Below are positions 1 through 5,463 of a stretch of DNA of 5,566 nt, one piece after another (position 1 is the stretch's first letter; the number at the start of each line of letters is the position of its first letter). The DNA is from an uncultured Deinococcales bacterium. GTDB lineage: Bacteria > Deinococcota > Deinococci > Deinococcales > Trueperaceae. A model generated the notes under the pieces. The model had not been told where the DNA came from, made no database searches, and saw only the letters and a program-made list of their open reading frames with translations. The DNA lies in NCBI GenBank assembly GCA_937934635.1, contig CALGZD010000241.1, positions 1 to 5,566 on the forward strand. The letters run 5' to 3'. The position numbers were made by a program, and so were the translations under genes.

Positions 1-110
1 TTGTAGCCTTCACGGTCGTAACCCTCTCGGTCATAACCACTAGCGTTGTAACCTTCTCGGTTATAGCCCTCAGCATCAAAACCATATTGGTCATAGCCTT
101 CGGCATCATA
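1..110 (-). repeat. Pentapeptide-repeat block 2, copy of 226-335
   Basis: This segment aligns without gaps to 226-335 at an offset of 225 bases (75 codons). I count about 11 mismatches in 110 positions, roughly 90% identity. It encodes units from Y285 onward (DAEGY, DQYGF, DAEGY, NREGY, NASGY, DREGY, DREGY). The copy continues beyond the window edge, so the number of 75-codon periods is unknown. Confidence 0.9.
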
Positions 111-962
111 CATAGCACTAACCATGTCTGTACTAGTGTCAATTACAACAGTATTATCAACTACAACAGGAGCATCATTCACAACCGTGTACTTATAGTA
201 ACCGTCTCGGTCGTAGCCCTCTGCGTTGTAGCCTTCTCGGTCGTAGCCCTCTCGGTCATAACCACTAGCGTTGTAACCTTCTCGGTTGTAGCCCTCAGCA
301 TCAAAGCCATTAGCATCGTAGCCTTCAGCATCATAAACTACATCGTGAGTTACAACACCTGTAGCTACTGGAGCTTCAGTATCCGTATCTGCAAAAGATA
401 TTGCTACATCAAACCCCATAGTCATATCAACATAAGCTGGGTTGGCAACAGTATTTTCGGCAACCGCTAGCACAGTTGCTTCACTTACAACTTGGTTCAC
501 GACTTCCTGCTGAAAAGGCAATACTGTCTCGGTAACGACTTCTATAGTTTCAACAACAGCTTCTGAAACAACTACTGGCATATCAGGTGTTACCATCATT
601 GTTACTTCTGGTGCATGATGTACGTCTGTTGAAACAACAGCACTTGCTACTGGTGATATCACAACAAGCGTAGGATTATTGATATCAACATAAAAAGAGC
701 CGTCAGCAAACACTACTTGCCAAACAACATAGTTGTTATAGGTAGCTAGCTCTACTGATAACGGTGTATCTAAACGCTTTCCATAGTACTGAGCAGCAGT
801 TATTGCATCAACTTCCTGAACAATGCCAAAATTGTGAATGCTTTCAGTCGTAATACCTTCTTGATACGCTACCGTTCCTTGAAAGCCATAATCTATATTT
901 TCAGCTAAACCAACAGTCGAAAGTGCAACGACTGTTAGCACTGAAGTACATATTTTTTTCAT
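1..962 (-). CDS. Secreted tyrosine-rich pentapeptide-repeat protein, C-terminus outside window
   Basis: I read 320 uninterrupted codons from the ATG at 962-960; the frame continues past the left edge, so the C-terminus is missing. A GAAAGGA ribosome site at 974-968 lies 5 nt upstream and supports this start. Residues 1-20 look like a Sec signal peptide (KK, hydrophobic core, probable cleavage after VGLA), so the product should be exported. Residues about 50-100, ending in a WQVVFADGSFYVDI strand pattern, resemble a PepSY-type module; this is only a resemblance. Residues about 105-205 are rich in Val, Thr, Ala and Glu with few aromatics, possibly a linker or stalk. Residues 210-256 and 285-320 are runs of five-residue units (D/N)xxG(Y/F), for example DREGY, NAEGY and DAEGF-like units. 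I recognise no named family and infer only an extracellular or envelope role. It is divergent from the nuo operon, with no evident functional link. Confidence 0.85.
   Translation of the reverse strand, partial: MKKICTSVLTVVALSTVGLAENIDYGFQGTVAYQEGITTESIHNFGIVQEVDAITAAQYYGKRLDTPLSVELATYNNYVVWQVVFADGSFYVDINNPTLVVISPVASAVVSTDVHHAPEVTMMVTPDMPVVVSEAVVETIEVVTETVLPFQQEVVNQVVSEATVLAVAENTVANPAYVDMTMGFDVAISFADTDTEAPVATGVVTHDVVYDAEGYDANGFDAEGYNREGYNASGYDREGYDREGYNAEGYDRDGYYKYTVVNDAPVVVDNTVVIDTSTDMVSAMYDAEGYDQYGFDAEGYNREGYNASGYDREGYDREGY
226..335 (-). repeat. Pentapeptide-repeat block 1, copy of 1-110
   Basis: This is the first copy in protein order, encoding residues 210-246 (DAEGY, DANGF, DAEGY, NREGY, NASGY, DREGY, DREGY). 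Two more units (NAEGY, DRDGY) follow, then a 29-residue non-repeat spacer containing DAPVVVD, before block 2 begins. The underlying DNA is a 15-base quasi-repeat, which makes in-frame gain or loss of units likely. Confidence 0.9.
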
Positions 963-1037
963 TTGTGGTCCTTTCCCCGCAGGTATCCCCCGCCAGACAC
1001 ACTTAGAATGTAGAGCTTAAAGCATTCGTTTTGATTG

Positions 1038-1065
1038 GAAATCACTATAGTTGTGTTGTGATTTC
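1038..1065. promoter_or_regulatory. Inverted repeat GAAATCAC-12-GTGATTTC, possible operator
   Basis: Perfect 8-base arms at 1038-1045 and 1058-1065 are separated by 12 bases. The candidate - strand -10 (1044-1049) overlaps the left arm, which is where a repressor site would interfere with transcription of the repeat-protein gene. The arms could also form an RNA hairpin, but the loop is long. No regulator is identifiable from this window. Confidence 0.4.
1044..1049 (-). promoter_or_regulatory. Candidate -10 element for the repeat-protein gene
   Basis: Read on the - strand this is TATAGT, five of six matches to the sigma-70 -10 consensus, about 82 bases before the start codon. No good -35 hexamer lies 16-18 bases upstream. 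The element lies inside an inverted repeat at 1038-1065, which would suit regulator binding. The assignment is weak. Confidence 0.3.
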
Positions 1066-1098
1066 TCTAATGTTTTTGTATTTTTTGAAAACACTACA

Positions 1099-1145
1099 AA
1101 GCTCTTCCACGATTAACTGAGCTAAGTCAGTTAATCCGCGAGCTT
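1099..1145. other. Two-tier stem-loop in the intergenic region
   Basis: An inner perfect 10-bp stem, GATTAACTGA (1111-1120) with TCAGTTAATC (1127-1136), closes a six-base loop. It is enclosed by a second perfect 6-bp stem, AAGCTC (1099-1104) with GAGCTT (1140-1145). There is no following T-run on the + strand and none that is clean on the - strand, so it does not look like an ordinary intrinsic terminator. Confidence 0.6.
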
Positions 1146-1160
1146 CCTAACGAGTAGGAA
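1144..1160. other. Short hairpin TTCCTA-acgag-TAGGAA
   Basis: A perfect 6-bp stem with a five-base loop directly abuts the larger stem-loop, sharing two bases with its outer arm. The two could be alternative or stacked folds. Confidence 0.45.
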
Positions 1161-1180
1161 CGAACTTATTTAGCATGGGT

Positions 1181-1206
1181 CAATATTACGTGGAAACGTT
1201 ATATTG
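1181..1206. other. Hairpin with 11-position stem and GGAA loop
   Basis: CAATAT-T-ACGT (1181-1191) pairs with ACGT-T-ATATTG (1196-1206), ten pairs around one T/T mismatch, closed by a GGAA tetraloop on the + strand. GGAA fits the GNRA tetraloop pattern common in folded RNAs, which slightly favours a + strand transcript. Confidence 0.5.
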
Positions 1207-1280
1207 AGTCCGAAAACATCACTAACAAAGTAACCAGTTTGAATCGTCAAGTGCGTTAGTTTATTCCGCAACATGCTTAG

Positions 1281-1304
1281 ATTCCTTAACTTATTCCTTA
1301 ACTT
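1281..1304. repeat. Perfect 12-base tandem repeat, two copies
   Basis: ATTCCTTAACTT occurs at 1281-1292 and again, immediately adjacent, at 1293-1304. A related ATTCCGC sits at 1263-1269. The inverse element AGTTAAGCGGAATA at 1329-1342 can pair with the second tandem copy (two-base bulge) or with ATTCCGC, so two folds compete. Confidence 0.8.
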
Positions 1305-1740
1305 TTGAACACTTCGAATTAATTAGCGAGTTAAGCGGAATAGATATTATACTAAACTGAAAGAAGAAAGTCATAATCAATCAGCAGAAAAAGTTGCCTT
1401 TAGAACCGAAGGGCACACAAATTACGAAACTTTGCTATGTTTGTGACTATGACATCCATGATTCACTTCGGTATTACTCGCATTTTACAGACATAGCTGT
1501 TATTTTTGGGGTCATGGGATACTGTAATTTAAATTCCAAAAGTGCTAGAATTTGGGCTGGTTTGATTGTGAAATGTAGCACAAGTTCACATGAGTGAAAA
1601 TACAGAAATTCTTCATGACTTTGTCATAGTGTCTGCTCTTTACTGAAGTGAATTGTTTAAGTTTATCGTGCTACTGAAATCATCCACATACAACTAGATA
1701 TTGCTGTGTTTAAGCTTCAAGCCGTGAGTTTTAAACCTTT

Positions 1741-1752
1741 AGCTTTAAAGCT
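1741..1752. repeat. 12-base perfect palindrome AGCTTTAAAGCT
   Basis: The palindrome lies about 80 bases before nuoA and just upstream of the candidate nuoA promoter. It could be a dimeric-regulator site, but AT-rich palindromes of this size also arise by chance. Confidence 0.35.
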
Positions 1753-1772
1753 GGAGTCTCAAAATCTGAGTC

Positions 1773-1801
1773 TTGAACATAGATTGAAAAACTATTTTTA
1801 T
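1773..1801 (+). promoter_or_regulatory. Weak candidate promoter for the nuo operon
   Basis: TTGAAC (1773-1778) resembles a -35 element and TTTTAT (1796-1801) is a four-of-six -10 match, 17 bases apart. Transcription would start near 1808 and give a leader of about 23 nt before nuoA. Two GAGTCT copies (1754-1759, 1768-1773) lie next to the -35. The match is weak, and the real promoter could lie much further upstream in the long gap. Confidence 0.25.
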
Positions 1802-1830
1802 TAAGTAAGAGAAAGGCGTGCAGATAAACC

Positions 1831-2178
1831 ATGTATAGTCACCTCCTCATGCTGTTTCTAGCAGCAGGAACCATCGGTGCTTTGGCACTAATCGTAGGTG
1901 CCATTCTTGGCCCAAAAAAAGGACACGATGTAAAGTTAGAAGCCTACGAATCAGGTAACCCTATTGAGAGTACTGCACGTGAGCGCTTTCCTGTTCACTT
2001 TTACTTGGTTGCCATGCTCTTTATCCTTTTTGATATTGAGGCAGCTTTTTTGTACCCACTGGCTGTGAAGTTCAATGCAGCACCCCAGTTCCTTTTTGTA
2101 CAAGCGATTATTTTTGTATTTATCCTAGTCGTAGGCTATGTTTATATCCTTCGCAAAGGCGTATTGGATTGGAGATAG
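1831..2178 (+). CDS. nuoA: NADH-quinone oxidoreductase subunit A
   Basis: Subunit of the complex I membrane arm at the junction with the peripheral arm, near the quinone entrance. The product has 115 residues, normal for the family, with three predicted membrane helices at about 3-26, 57-79 and 86-107. The loop after helix 1 has the conserved KLEAYESGNP region. The usual Cys of the mitochondrial ND3 ECG loop is Ser (E40-S41-G42), as I recall for E. coli NuoA. Helix 2 carries the family's acidic FDIE pair (D68, E70). The ATG at 1831 gives a family-typical N-terminus. The nearest purine-rich ribosome site (AAAGG, 1812-1816) is 14 nt away, longer than ideal, so translation initiation may be weak. 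It is the first gene of the operon, and nuoB follows after 3 bases. Confidence 0.95.
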   Translation: MYSHLLMLFLAAGTIGALALIVGAILGPKKGHDVKLEAYESGNPIESTARERFPVHFYLVAMLFILFDIEAAFLYPLAVKFNAAPQFLFVQAIIFVFILVVGYVYILRKGVLDWR

Positions 2179-2181
2179 TTT

Positions 2182-2718
2182 ATGGCGCTACTCGATTTAT
2201 TTGAAAAAGATGTTCAGGAGCTCGAGAACGAAGGTATTCTCTTCACTTCACTAGAAAAGCTTGTAGCTTGGGGACGTTCAAACAGCCTCTGGCCAGCTAC
2301 TTTTGGTTTGGCTTGTTGTGCTATTGAGATGATGCAATCAACCAATGCTCGTAATGACCTTGCACGTTTTGGTTCAGAGGTGTTTCAAGCGAGTCCTCGT
2401 CAGGCAGATGTAATGATTGTAGCAGGGCGCTTATCTAAAAAAATGGCACCGATTACTCGCCGTGTTTATGACCAGATGCCAGACCCCAAATGGGTAATTA
2501 GCATGGGTGCATGTGCGTCATCTGGTGGTATGTTCAATAACTATGCCGTAGTGCAGAACGTAGATTCAGTGATACCTGTCGATATCTTCGTACCAGGTTG
2601 TCCACCACGTCCAGAAGCTTTAATCTATGCAGTTATGCAGCTTCAGAAAAAAGTGCGTGGTGAAGCTTTTGACCAAAATGGTGTCGAGTTACCAATGGTT
2701 CAGGCATGGAAAGGCTAA
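2182..2718 (+). CDS. nuoB: NADH-quinone oxidoreductase subunit B (cluster N2)
   Basis: Peripheral-arm subunit carrying the terminal [4Fe-4S] cluster N2, which hands electrons to quinone in the pocket shared with NuoD. The product has 178 residues. The four expected cluster ligands are visible: tandem C45-C46 in the [11 protein letters not shown] motif, C111 in [10 protein letters not shown], and C140 in the [11 protein letters not shown] signature. The [22 protein letters not shown] segment that lines the quinone-facing side is intact. A GGAG ribosome site at 2171-2174, inside the end of nuoA, lies 7 nt before the ATG and fixes this start. All key residues are present, so the subunit should be functional. 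Confidence 0.97.
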   Translation: MALLDLFEKDVQELENEGILFTSLEKLVAWGRSNSLWPATFGLACCAIEMMQSTNARNDLARFGSEVFQASPRQADVMIVAGRLSKKMAPITRRVYDQMPDPKWVISMGACASSGGMFNNYAVVQNVDSVIPVDIFVPGCPPRPEALIYAVMQLQKKVRGEAFDQNGVELPMVQAWKG

Positions 2719-2731
2719 GGCTAGTCTGAAG

Positions 2732-3310
2732 ATGAGTATTGTAGACACACTCACGACACAACTAGGTGCGATCGTTACCGAAAATAACGAAGAGAACGGT
2801 CTAAAAAATATTTTTGTTGAAACCGAAAATATTGTAAATGCCGTTACTCAAGCGAAAGCCTCAGGCTTTGACATGCTTTCAGACATTTTTGGTATTGACT
2901 ATTTAAATTATCCACAGCATAGAGCTAAGCGTTTTGCGGTTGGTTACAACCTATACAGTACAGAAGCCAATGAGCGTATTTTTATTTGGGTTAGGCTCAA
3001 TGATGGTGAGTCATTACCAACTATCACGCATTTATGGCGCGGTGCCAACTTCATGGAACGTGAAACTTACGATATGTATGGTGTTGAATTTGAAGGACAC
3101 CCAGACCTACGCAAGCTCATCACACCAGAAGATTTAGACGGGCATCCGCTTCGTAAGGACTTCCCAATTGGTGAAAGCCCAACTTTGTTTAATGATGGTC
3201 GCTTTCTTGACCCTGCTAGCTTTCGTGCGGGTATGACAGGTCAAAGCGATAGGTTATCTAAACCCTCTATGGGACGCCAGTCTAGTAAATCTAAAGGGGG
3301 TGCTAACTGA
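2732..3310 (+). CDS. nuoC: NADH-quinone oxidoreductase subunit C (30-kDa subunit)
   Basis: Cofactor-free peripheral-arm subunit that packs against NuoD and NuoB in the connecting module. The product has 192 residues. The 30-kDa subunit signature is clear at about 109-144 ([20 protein letters not shown], then [10 protein letters not shown]). The open frame extends upstream to 2627 inside nuoB, but those residues do not resemble NuoC. The ATG at 2732, 13 bases after the nuoB stop, gives a normal length. Its ribosome site is poor (AAGG at 2717-2720), suggesting translation coupled to nuoB. The last 20 or so residues are a Ser/Lys/Gly-rich, probably disordered tail. It is a separate gene rather than the NuoCD fusion of E. 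coli. Its TGA shares one base with the nuoD start. Confidence 0.96.
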   Translation: MSIVDTLTTQLGAIVTENNEENGLKNIFVETENIVNAVTQAKASGFDMLSDIFGIDYLNYPQHRAKRFAVGYNLYSTEANERIFIWVRLNDGESLPTITHLWRGANFMERETYDMYGVEFEGHPDLRKLITPEDLDGHPLRKDFPIGESPTLFNDGRFLDPASFRAGMTGQSDRLSKPSMGRQSSKSKGGAN

Positions 3311-4524
3311 TGCCAGCGATTGAATTAACCGAAAAGAGTAAATCAGGACAAGAGTTTGAAACCAAGCTCATGCGCCTTAATGTAGGTCCGCAGCACCCAA
3401 GTACTCACGGTGTTTTGCGCCTTGTTGTAGATATGGATGGCGAGCGTGTTAAGCGTATTAAGCCACAAATTGGTTACCTTCATACTGGTTTTGAAAAAAC
3501 GATGGAGCACCGTACTTACCAACAGTGTGTGACCTACTCTAATCGCATGGATTATTTGCATGGCTTTGGTCATGACATGGCATACGTGCTTTCTGTAGAG
3601 AAATTGATTGGCTCAGAAGTGCCAGTTCGTGCTCAGCAAGTCAGAGTCATTCTTACAGAACTTAACCGTCTTGCTAGCCACCTCGTATTTTTTGGTACAG
3701 GCATTTTAGATATGGGCGCACTCACACTACTTTTCTACACCTTTAGAGAGCGTGAAACGATTCTTGATTTATTTGAGATGGTTTGTGGTGTCCGTATGAA
3801 CTACGGCTACTTCCGTGTTGGTGGTCTTAGCCGTGATATTCCTGAAGGTTTTGAAGAGAAAACGAGAGAGTTTATCAACGAATTCCCTCGCATGATGGAC
3901 CAGTATGCAACTATGTTTGTGAAAAACGATATTTTTACAAGCCGTACTAAAAAAATGGGTGTTATTAGTCGTGAGCAAGCACTTGATTATGCACTAACAG
4001 GTCCAAGCTTAAGAGCTTCAGGTGTTAATCTCGACTTTAGAAAAGCACAACCTTATAGTGGCTATGAAAACTATGATTTTAATGTGCCTACCTCAGATGT
4101 GGGTGACGCCTATACACGCTTTATGATGCGTTTTGAAGAGATGGGCGAGAGCTTGAAGATTATTGAGCAAGCACTTGACCAACTTGAAGGTGGTCCTGTT
4201 AAAGACCCAAACAGAAAAGTTTCTTTACCACCACGCAGCGAGCTTGAAAACTCAATGGAAGCAGTTATTTTCCACTTTAAACTTGTGACTGAAGGCTTCC
4301 ATCCACCTAAAGGCAATGTTTATGTTCCGACTGAAAGTGCAAGGGGTGAGCTTGGCTACTTCATTGTCTCTGATGGTGGTTCTATGCCTTACCGTGTGAA
4401 GGTGCGTGTACCAAGTCTTATCAATTTGCAGAGTTTAGAACCAGCCTCGATAGATGGACTTTTTGCGGATTTGGTTGTGAACATCGCAACGCTTGATCCT
4501 GTTATGGGAGATGTTGATAAGTAA
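3310..4524 (+). CDS. nuoD: NADH-quinone oxidoreductase subunit D (49-kDa, quinone site)
   Basis: Peripheral-arm subunit related to the large subunit of NiFe hydrogenases; with NuoB it forms the quinone-reduction pocket. The product has 404 residues, normal length. H33 in [11 protein letters not shown] and Y82 in the [11 protein letters not shown] segment align with the quinone-contacting His38 and Tyr87 of Thermus Nqo4 as I recall that sequence. Other family hallmarks are [40 protein letters not shown] and the C-terminal DPVMGDVDK. The overall pattern is closer to the Thermus-type protein than to E. coli NuoCD. The start ATG overlaps the nuoC stop (TGATG), and AAGGGGG at 3294-3300 serves as ribosome site 9 nt upstream. 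Both indicate translational coupling. Confidence 0.97.
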   Translation: MPAIELTEKSKSGQEFETKLMRLNVGPQHPSTHGVLRLVVDMDGERVKRIKPQIGYLHTGFEKTMEHRTYQQCVTYSNRMDYLHGFGHDMAYVLSVEKLIGSEVPVRAQQVRVILTELNRLASHLVFFGTGILDMGALTLLFYTFRERETILDLFEMVCGVRMNYGYFRVGGLSRDIPEGFEEKTREFINEFPRMMDQYATMFVKNDIFTSRTKKMGVISREQALDYALTGPSLRASGVNLDFRKAQPYSGYENYDFNVPTSDVGDAYTRFMMRFEEMGESLKIIEQALDQLEGGPVKDPNRKVSLPPRSELENSMEAVIFHFKLVTEGFHPPKGNVYVPTESARGELGYFIVSDGGSMPYRVKVRVPSLINLQSLEPASIDGLFADLVVNIATLDPVMGDVDK

Positions 4525-4532
4525 ATATCAAC
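4513..4532. other. Hairpin across the nuoD stop codon
   Basis: GTTGATA (4513-4519) pairs with TATCAAC (4526-4532) around a six-base loop holding the end of the stop codon region. It is AT-rich with no T-run, so not a classical terminator. It lies immediately before the start of the small membrane-protein gene and could affect mRNA stability or its translation. Confidence 0.4.
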
Positions 4533-4538
4533 TTATAG

Positions 4539-4826
4539 ATGCTTATGTTAGAGAATAGAGATAAAGAGACTAGATATCAAGAAGTCAGATATAAAGAGTA
4601 TGGTGATTGGGATGTTAGGCAATTAGAACTCATTCCTTTTCTTAAAGCTGTACCGCTTTGTATGCTTCTATCTCTACCGATAGGCATATGGCTAACAAAA
4701 AATAGTGTTCTCTGGCTTGTTATTGGCGCATTAGTTGGTGTTGTCGTAGCTTGTGAAGAGATTTATGAAAAAAGAAATTTCCAACAAAAAAATTTCCAGC
4801 AAGGAGAAGGAGGCGCAAGCACTTAG
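4539..4826 (+). CDS. Small two-helix membrane protein of unknown function inside the nuo operon
   Basis: The product has 95 residues (93 if the second in-frame ATG at 4545 is used; neither has a clear ribosome site). Residues 1-30 are highly charged, with an RYQEVRYKEYG repeat-like patch. Two hydrophobic helices at about 31-53 and 56-72 are joined by a tight TKNS turn, so both ends should face the same side. The tail is polar, with NFQQK-NFQQG encoded by a near-perfect 15-base direct repeat at 4775-4802. It is not a standard complex I subunit. The hairpin-like layout, with an LWLVIGALVGVVVA second helix, resembles AtpZ/AtpI-type small proteins of ATP synthase operons, but I cannot claim homology. 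Its position between nuoD and nuoE suggests a role in complex I assembly, stability or ion handling, by context only. Confidence 0.75.
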   Translation: MLMLENRDKETRYQEVRYKEYGDWDVRQLELIPFLKAVPLCMLLSLPIGIWLTKNSVLWLVIGALVGVVVACEEIYEKRNFQQKNFQQGEGGAST

Positions 4827-4859
4827 GCTGTTTGTAGTTTAGACTGCTAATAGCCTAGT
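4821..4859 (+). promoter_or_regulatory. Hairpin spanning the small-gene stop and the nuoE upstream region
   Basis: ACtTAGGCT (4821-4829, one bulged T) pairs with AGCCTAGT (4852-4859). An inner GTAGT/ACTGC stem (4834-4838 with 4843-4847, one wobble) lies in the loop. A textbook ribosome site, AAGGAGG (4807-4813), lies 7 bases before the hairpin, and the nuoE ATG is 10 bases after it. Folding would bring the two nearer together, a layout known from phage T4 gene 38. A role in setting NuoE output is inference. Confidence 0.4.
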
Positions 4860-4869
4860 GCGGGATACC

Positions 4870-5463
4870 ATGAGCGCAACTTTAGAACCTCAAACAACTG
4901 TTAAAGGTTTTTTTGCAGATAAGCAAGAAATCTTAGAAGAAATCCTTGGTCGCTATCCTGACTATGGTCGTCGTAGCGCTGTCATGCCCTTGTTGTGGGA
5001 AGTACAGCGAACCGAGCGCTATGTGAGTGAAGCACGTATGCATGAAATTGGCGAGATTGTTGGCATCAGTGGTACTGAAGTCAAAGGTGTGATGAGTTTT
5101 TACAGCACCTACCACGCTGAGCCAATTGGTAAATATCATTTACAAATTTGTTCAACATTGAGTTGTTCTTTGGCGGGTGCTGATGAGATGTATGACTACA
5201 TCTCTGAAGAGACTGGCTTGGTGAATGGCGAGACTGACAAAGAAGGTCGTTTTAGCATTCAGAAGGTTGAATGCTTAGGCTCTTGTACAACTGCGCCAGT
5301 GCTTCAAGTTAATGATGACTACTTTGAAAAAGTTGGTAAGAAACGTTGTCAAATGCTGTTAGAAGCTATGCGTAAAGATGAACTGCCAGAGGTATGGCTC
5401 GAGCGCTCGGGAGACAACGCAGGTGATGTACAGGTCGAGTTGCTTGATGGGAAGAAATCATGA
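4870..5463 (+). CDS. nuoE: NADH-quinone oxidoreductase subunit E ([2Fe-2S] cluster N1a)
   Basis: The 24-kDa-type subunit of the NADH-oxidising module, partner of NuoF, with a thioredoxin-like [2Fe-2S] domain. From the ATG at 4870 it is 197 residues. The four ligands are present as C94-x4-C99 (CSTLSC) and C135-x3-C139 (CLGSC). The N-terminal helical part (ILEEILGRYPDYGRRSAVMP, then VMSFYSTY) is typical of the family. The C-terminus after about residue 168 is an acidic extension, somewhat longer than many NuoE proteins. A GTG at 4858 would add four residues (MRDT), but the ATG matches the family better. Only GGGA (4862-4865) lies at normal ribosome-site distance; the strong AAGGAGG is further up behind a hairpin. 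The stop overlaps the nuoF start by ATGA. Confidence 0.95.
   Translation: MSATLEPQTTVKGFFADKQEILEEILGRYPDYGRRSAVMPLLWEVQRTERYVSEARMHEIGEIVGISGTEVKGVMSFYSTYHAEPIGKYHLQICSTLSCSLAGADEMYDYISEETGLVNGETDKEGRFSIQKVECLGSCTTAPVLQVNDDYFEKVGKKRCQMLLEAMRKDELPEVWLERSGDNAGDVQVELLDGKKS

Larger units (their letters stand above)
963..1830. other. 868-base divergent intergenic region without a convincing gene
   Basis: No reading frame here has a credible start, ribosome site and protein-like composition together, and I see no tRNA, rRNA, tmRNA or RNase P signature. The region is AT-rich and holds candidate promoters for both flanking genes. It also has a cluster of hairpins at 1099-1206, tandem repeats and competing pairings at 1256-1355, long complementarities between 1446 and 1674, a 12-base palindrome at 1741-1752 and a GAGTCT direct repeat at 1754-1773. 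This is unusually rich in symmetry for a spacer, so a regulatory leader or a small RNA is possible, though unproven. Confidence 0.7.

Noticed and set aside
87..470. Long + strand open frame of Val/Ser/Ile-rich repeats
   Set aside because: It is antisense to the repeat-protein gene; its low-complexity sequence is the complement of the (D/N)xxGY codons, and it has no ribosome site.
1111..1136. Intrinsic terminator
   Set aside because: The stem is AT-rich and not followed by a T-run in either direction; no gene ends here.
1144..1160. Resemblance to a mini-ykkC (guanidine-II) hairpin because of ACGA in the loop
   Set aside because: That class needs two similar ACGR-loop hairpins close before a ribosome site; the second is absent and no start codon follows.
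1285..1337. Possible integron attC site (CTTAAC ... GTTAAGC)
   Set aside because: The left core box mismatches the RYYYAAC consensus, there are no proper inner L boxes, and no integrase or cassette gene is present.
1394..1597. 67-codon + strand frame beginning with TTG in the intergenic gap
   Set aside because: It has a rare start codon, no convincing ribosome site, irregular composition and no recognisable motif, and it overlaps the complementary arms better explained as structure.
1818..1838. GTG-initiated six-codon leader peptide overlapping the nuoA start
   Set aside because: The purine-rich AAAGG ends only one base before the GTG, too close to serve it, and such a short frame is expected by chance.
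2627..2731. 35-codon N-terminal extension of nuoC inside nuoB
   Set aside because: The extra residues are an out-of-frame reading of nuoB and unlike NuoC; the ATG at 2732 gives normal length and spacing.
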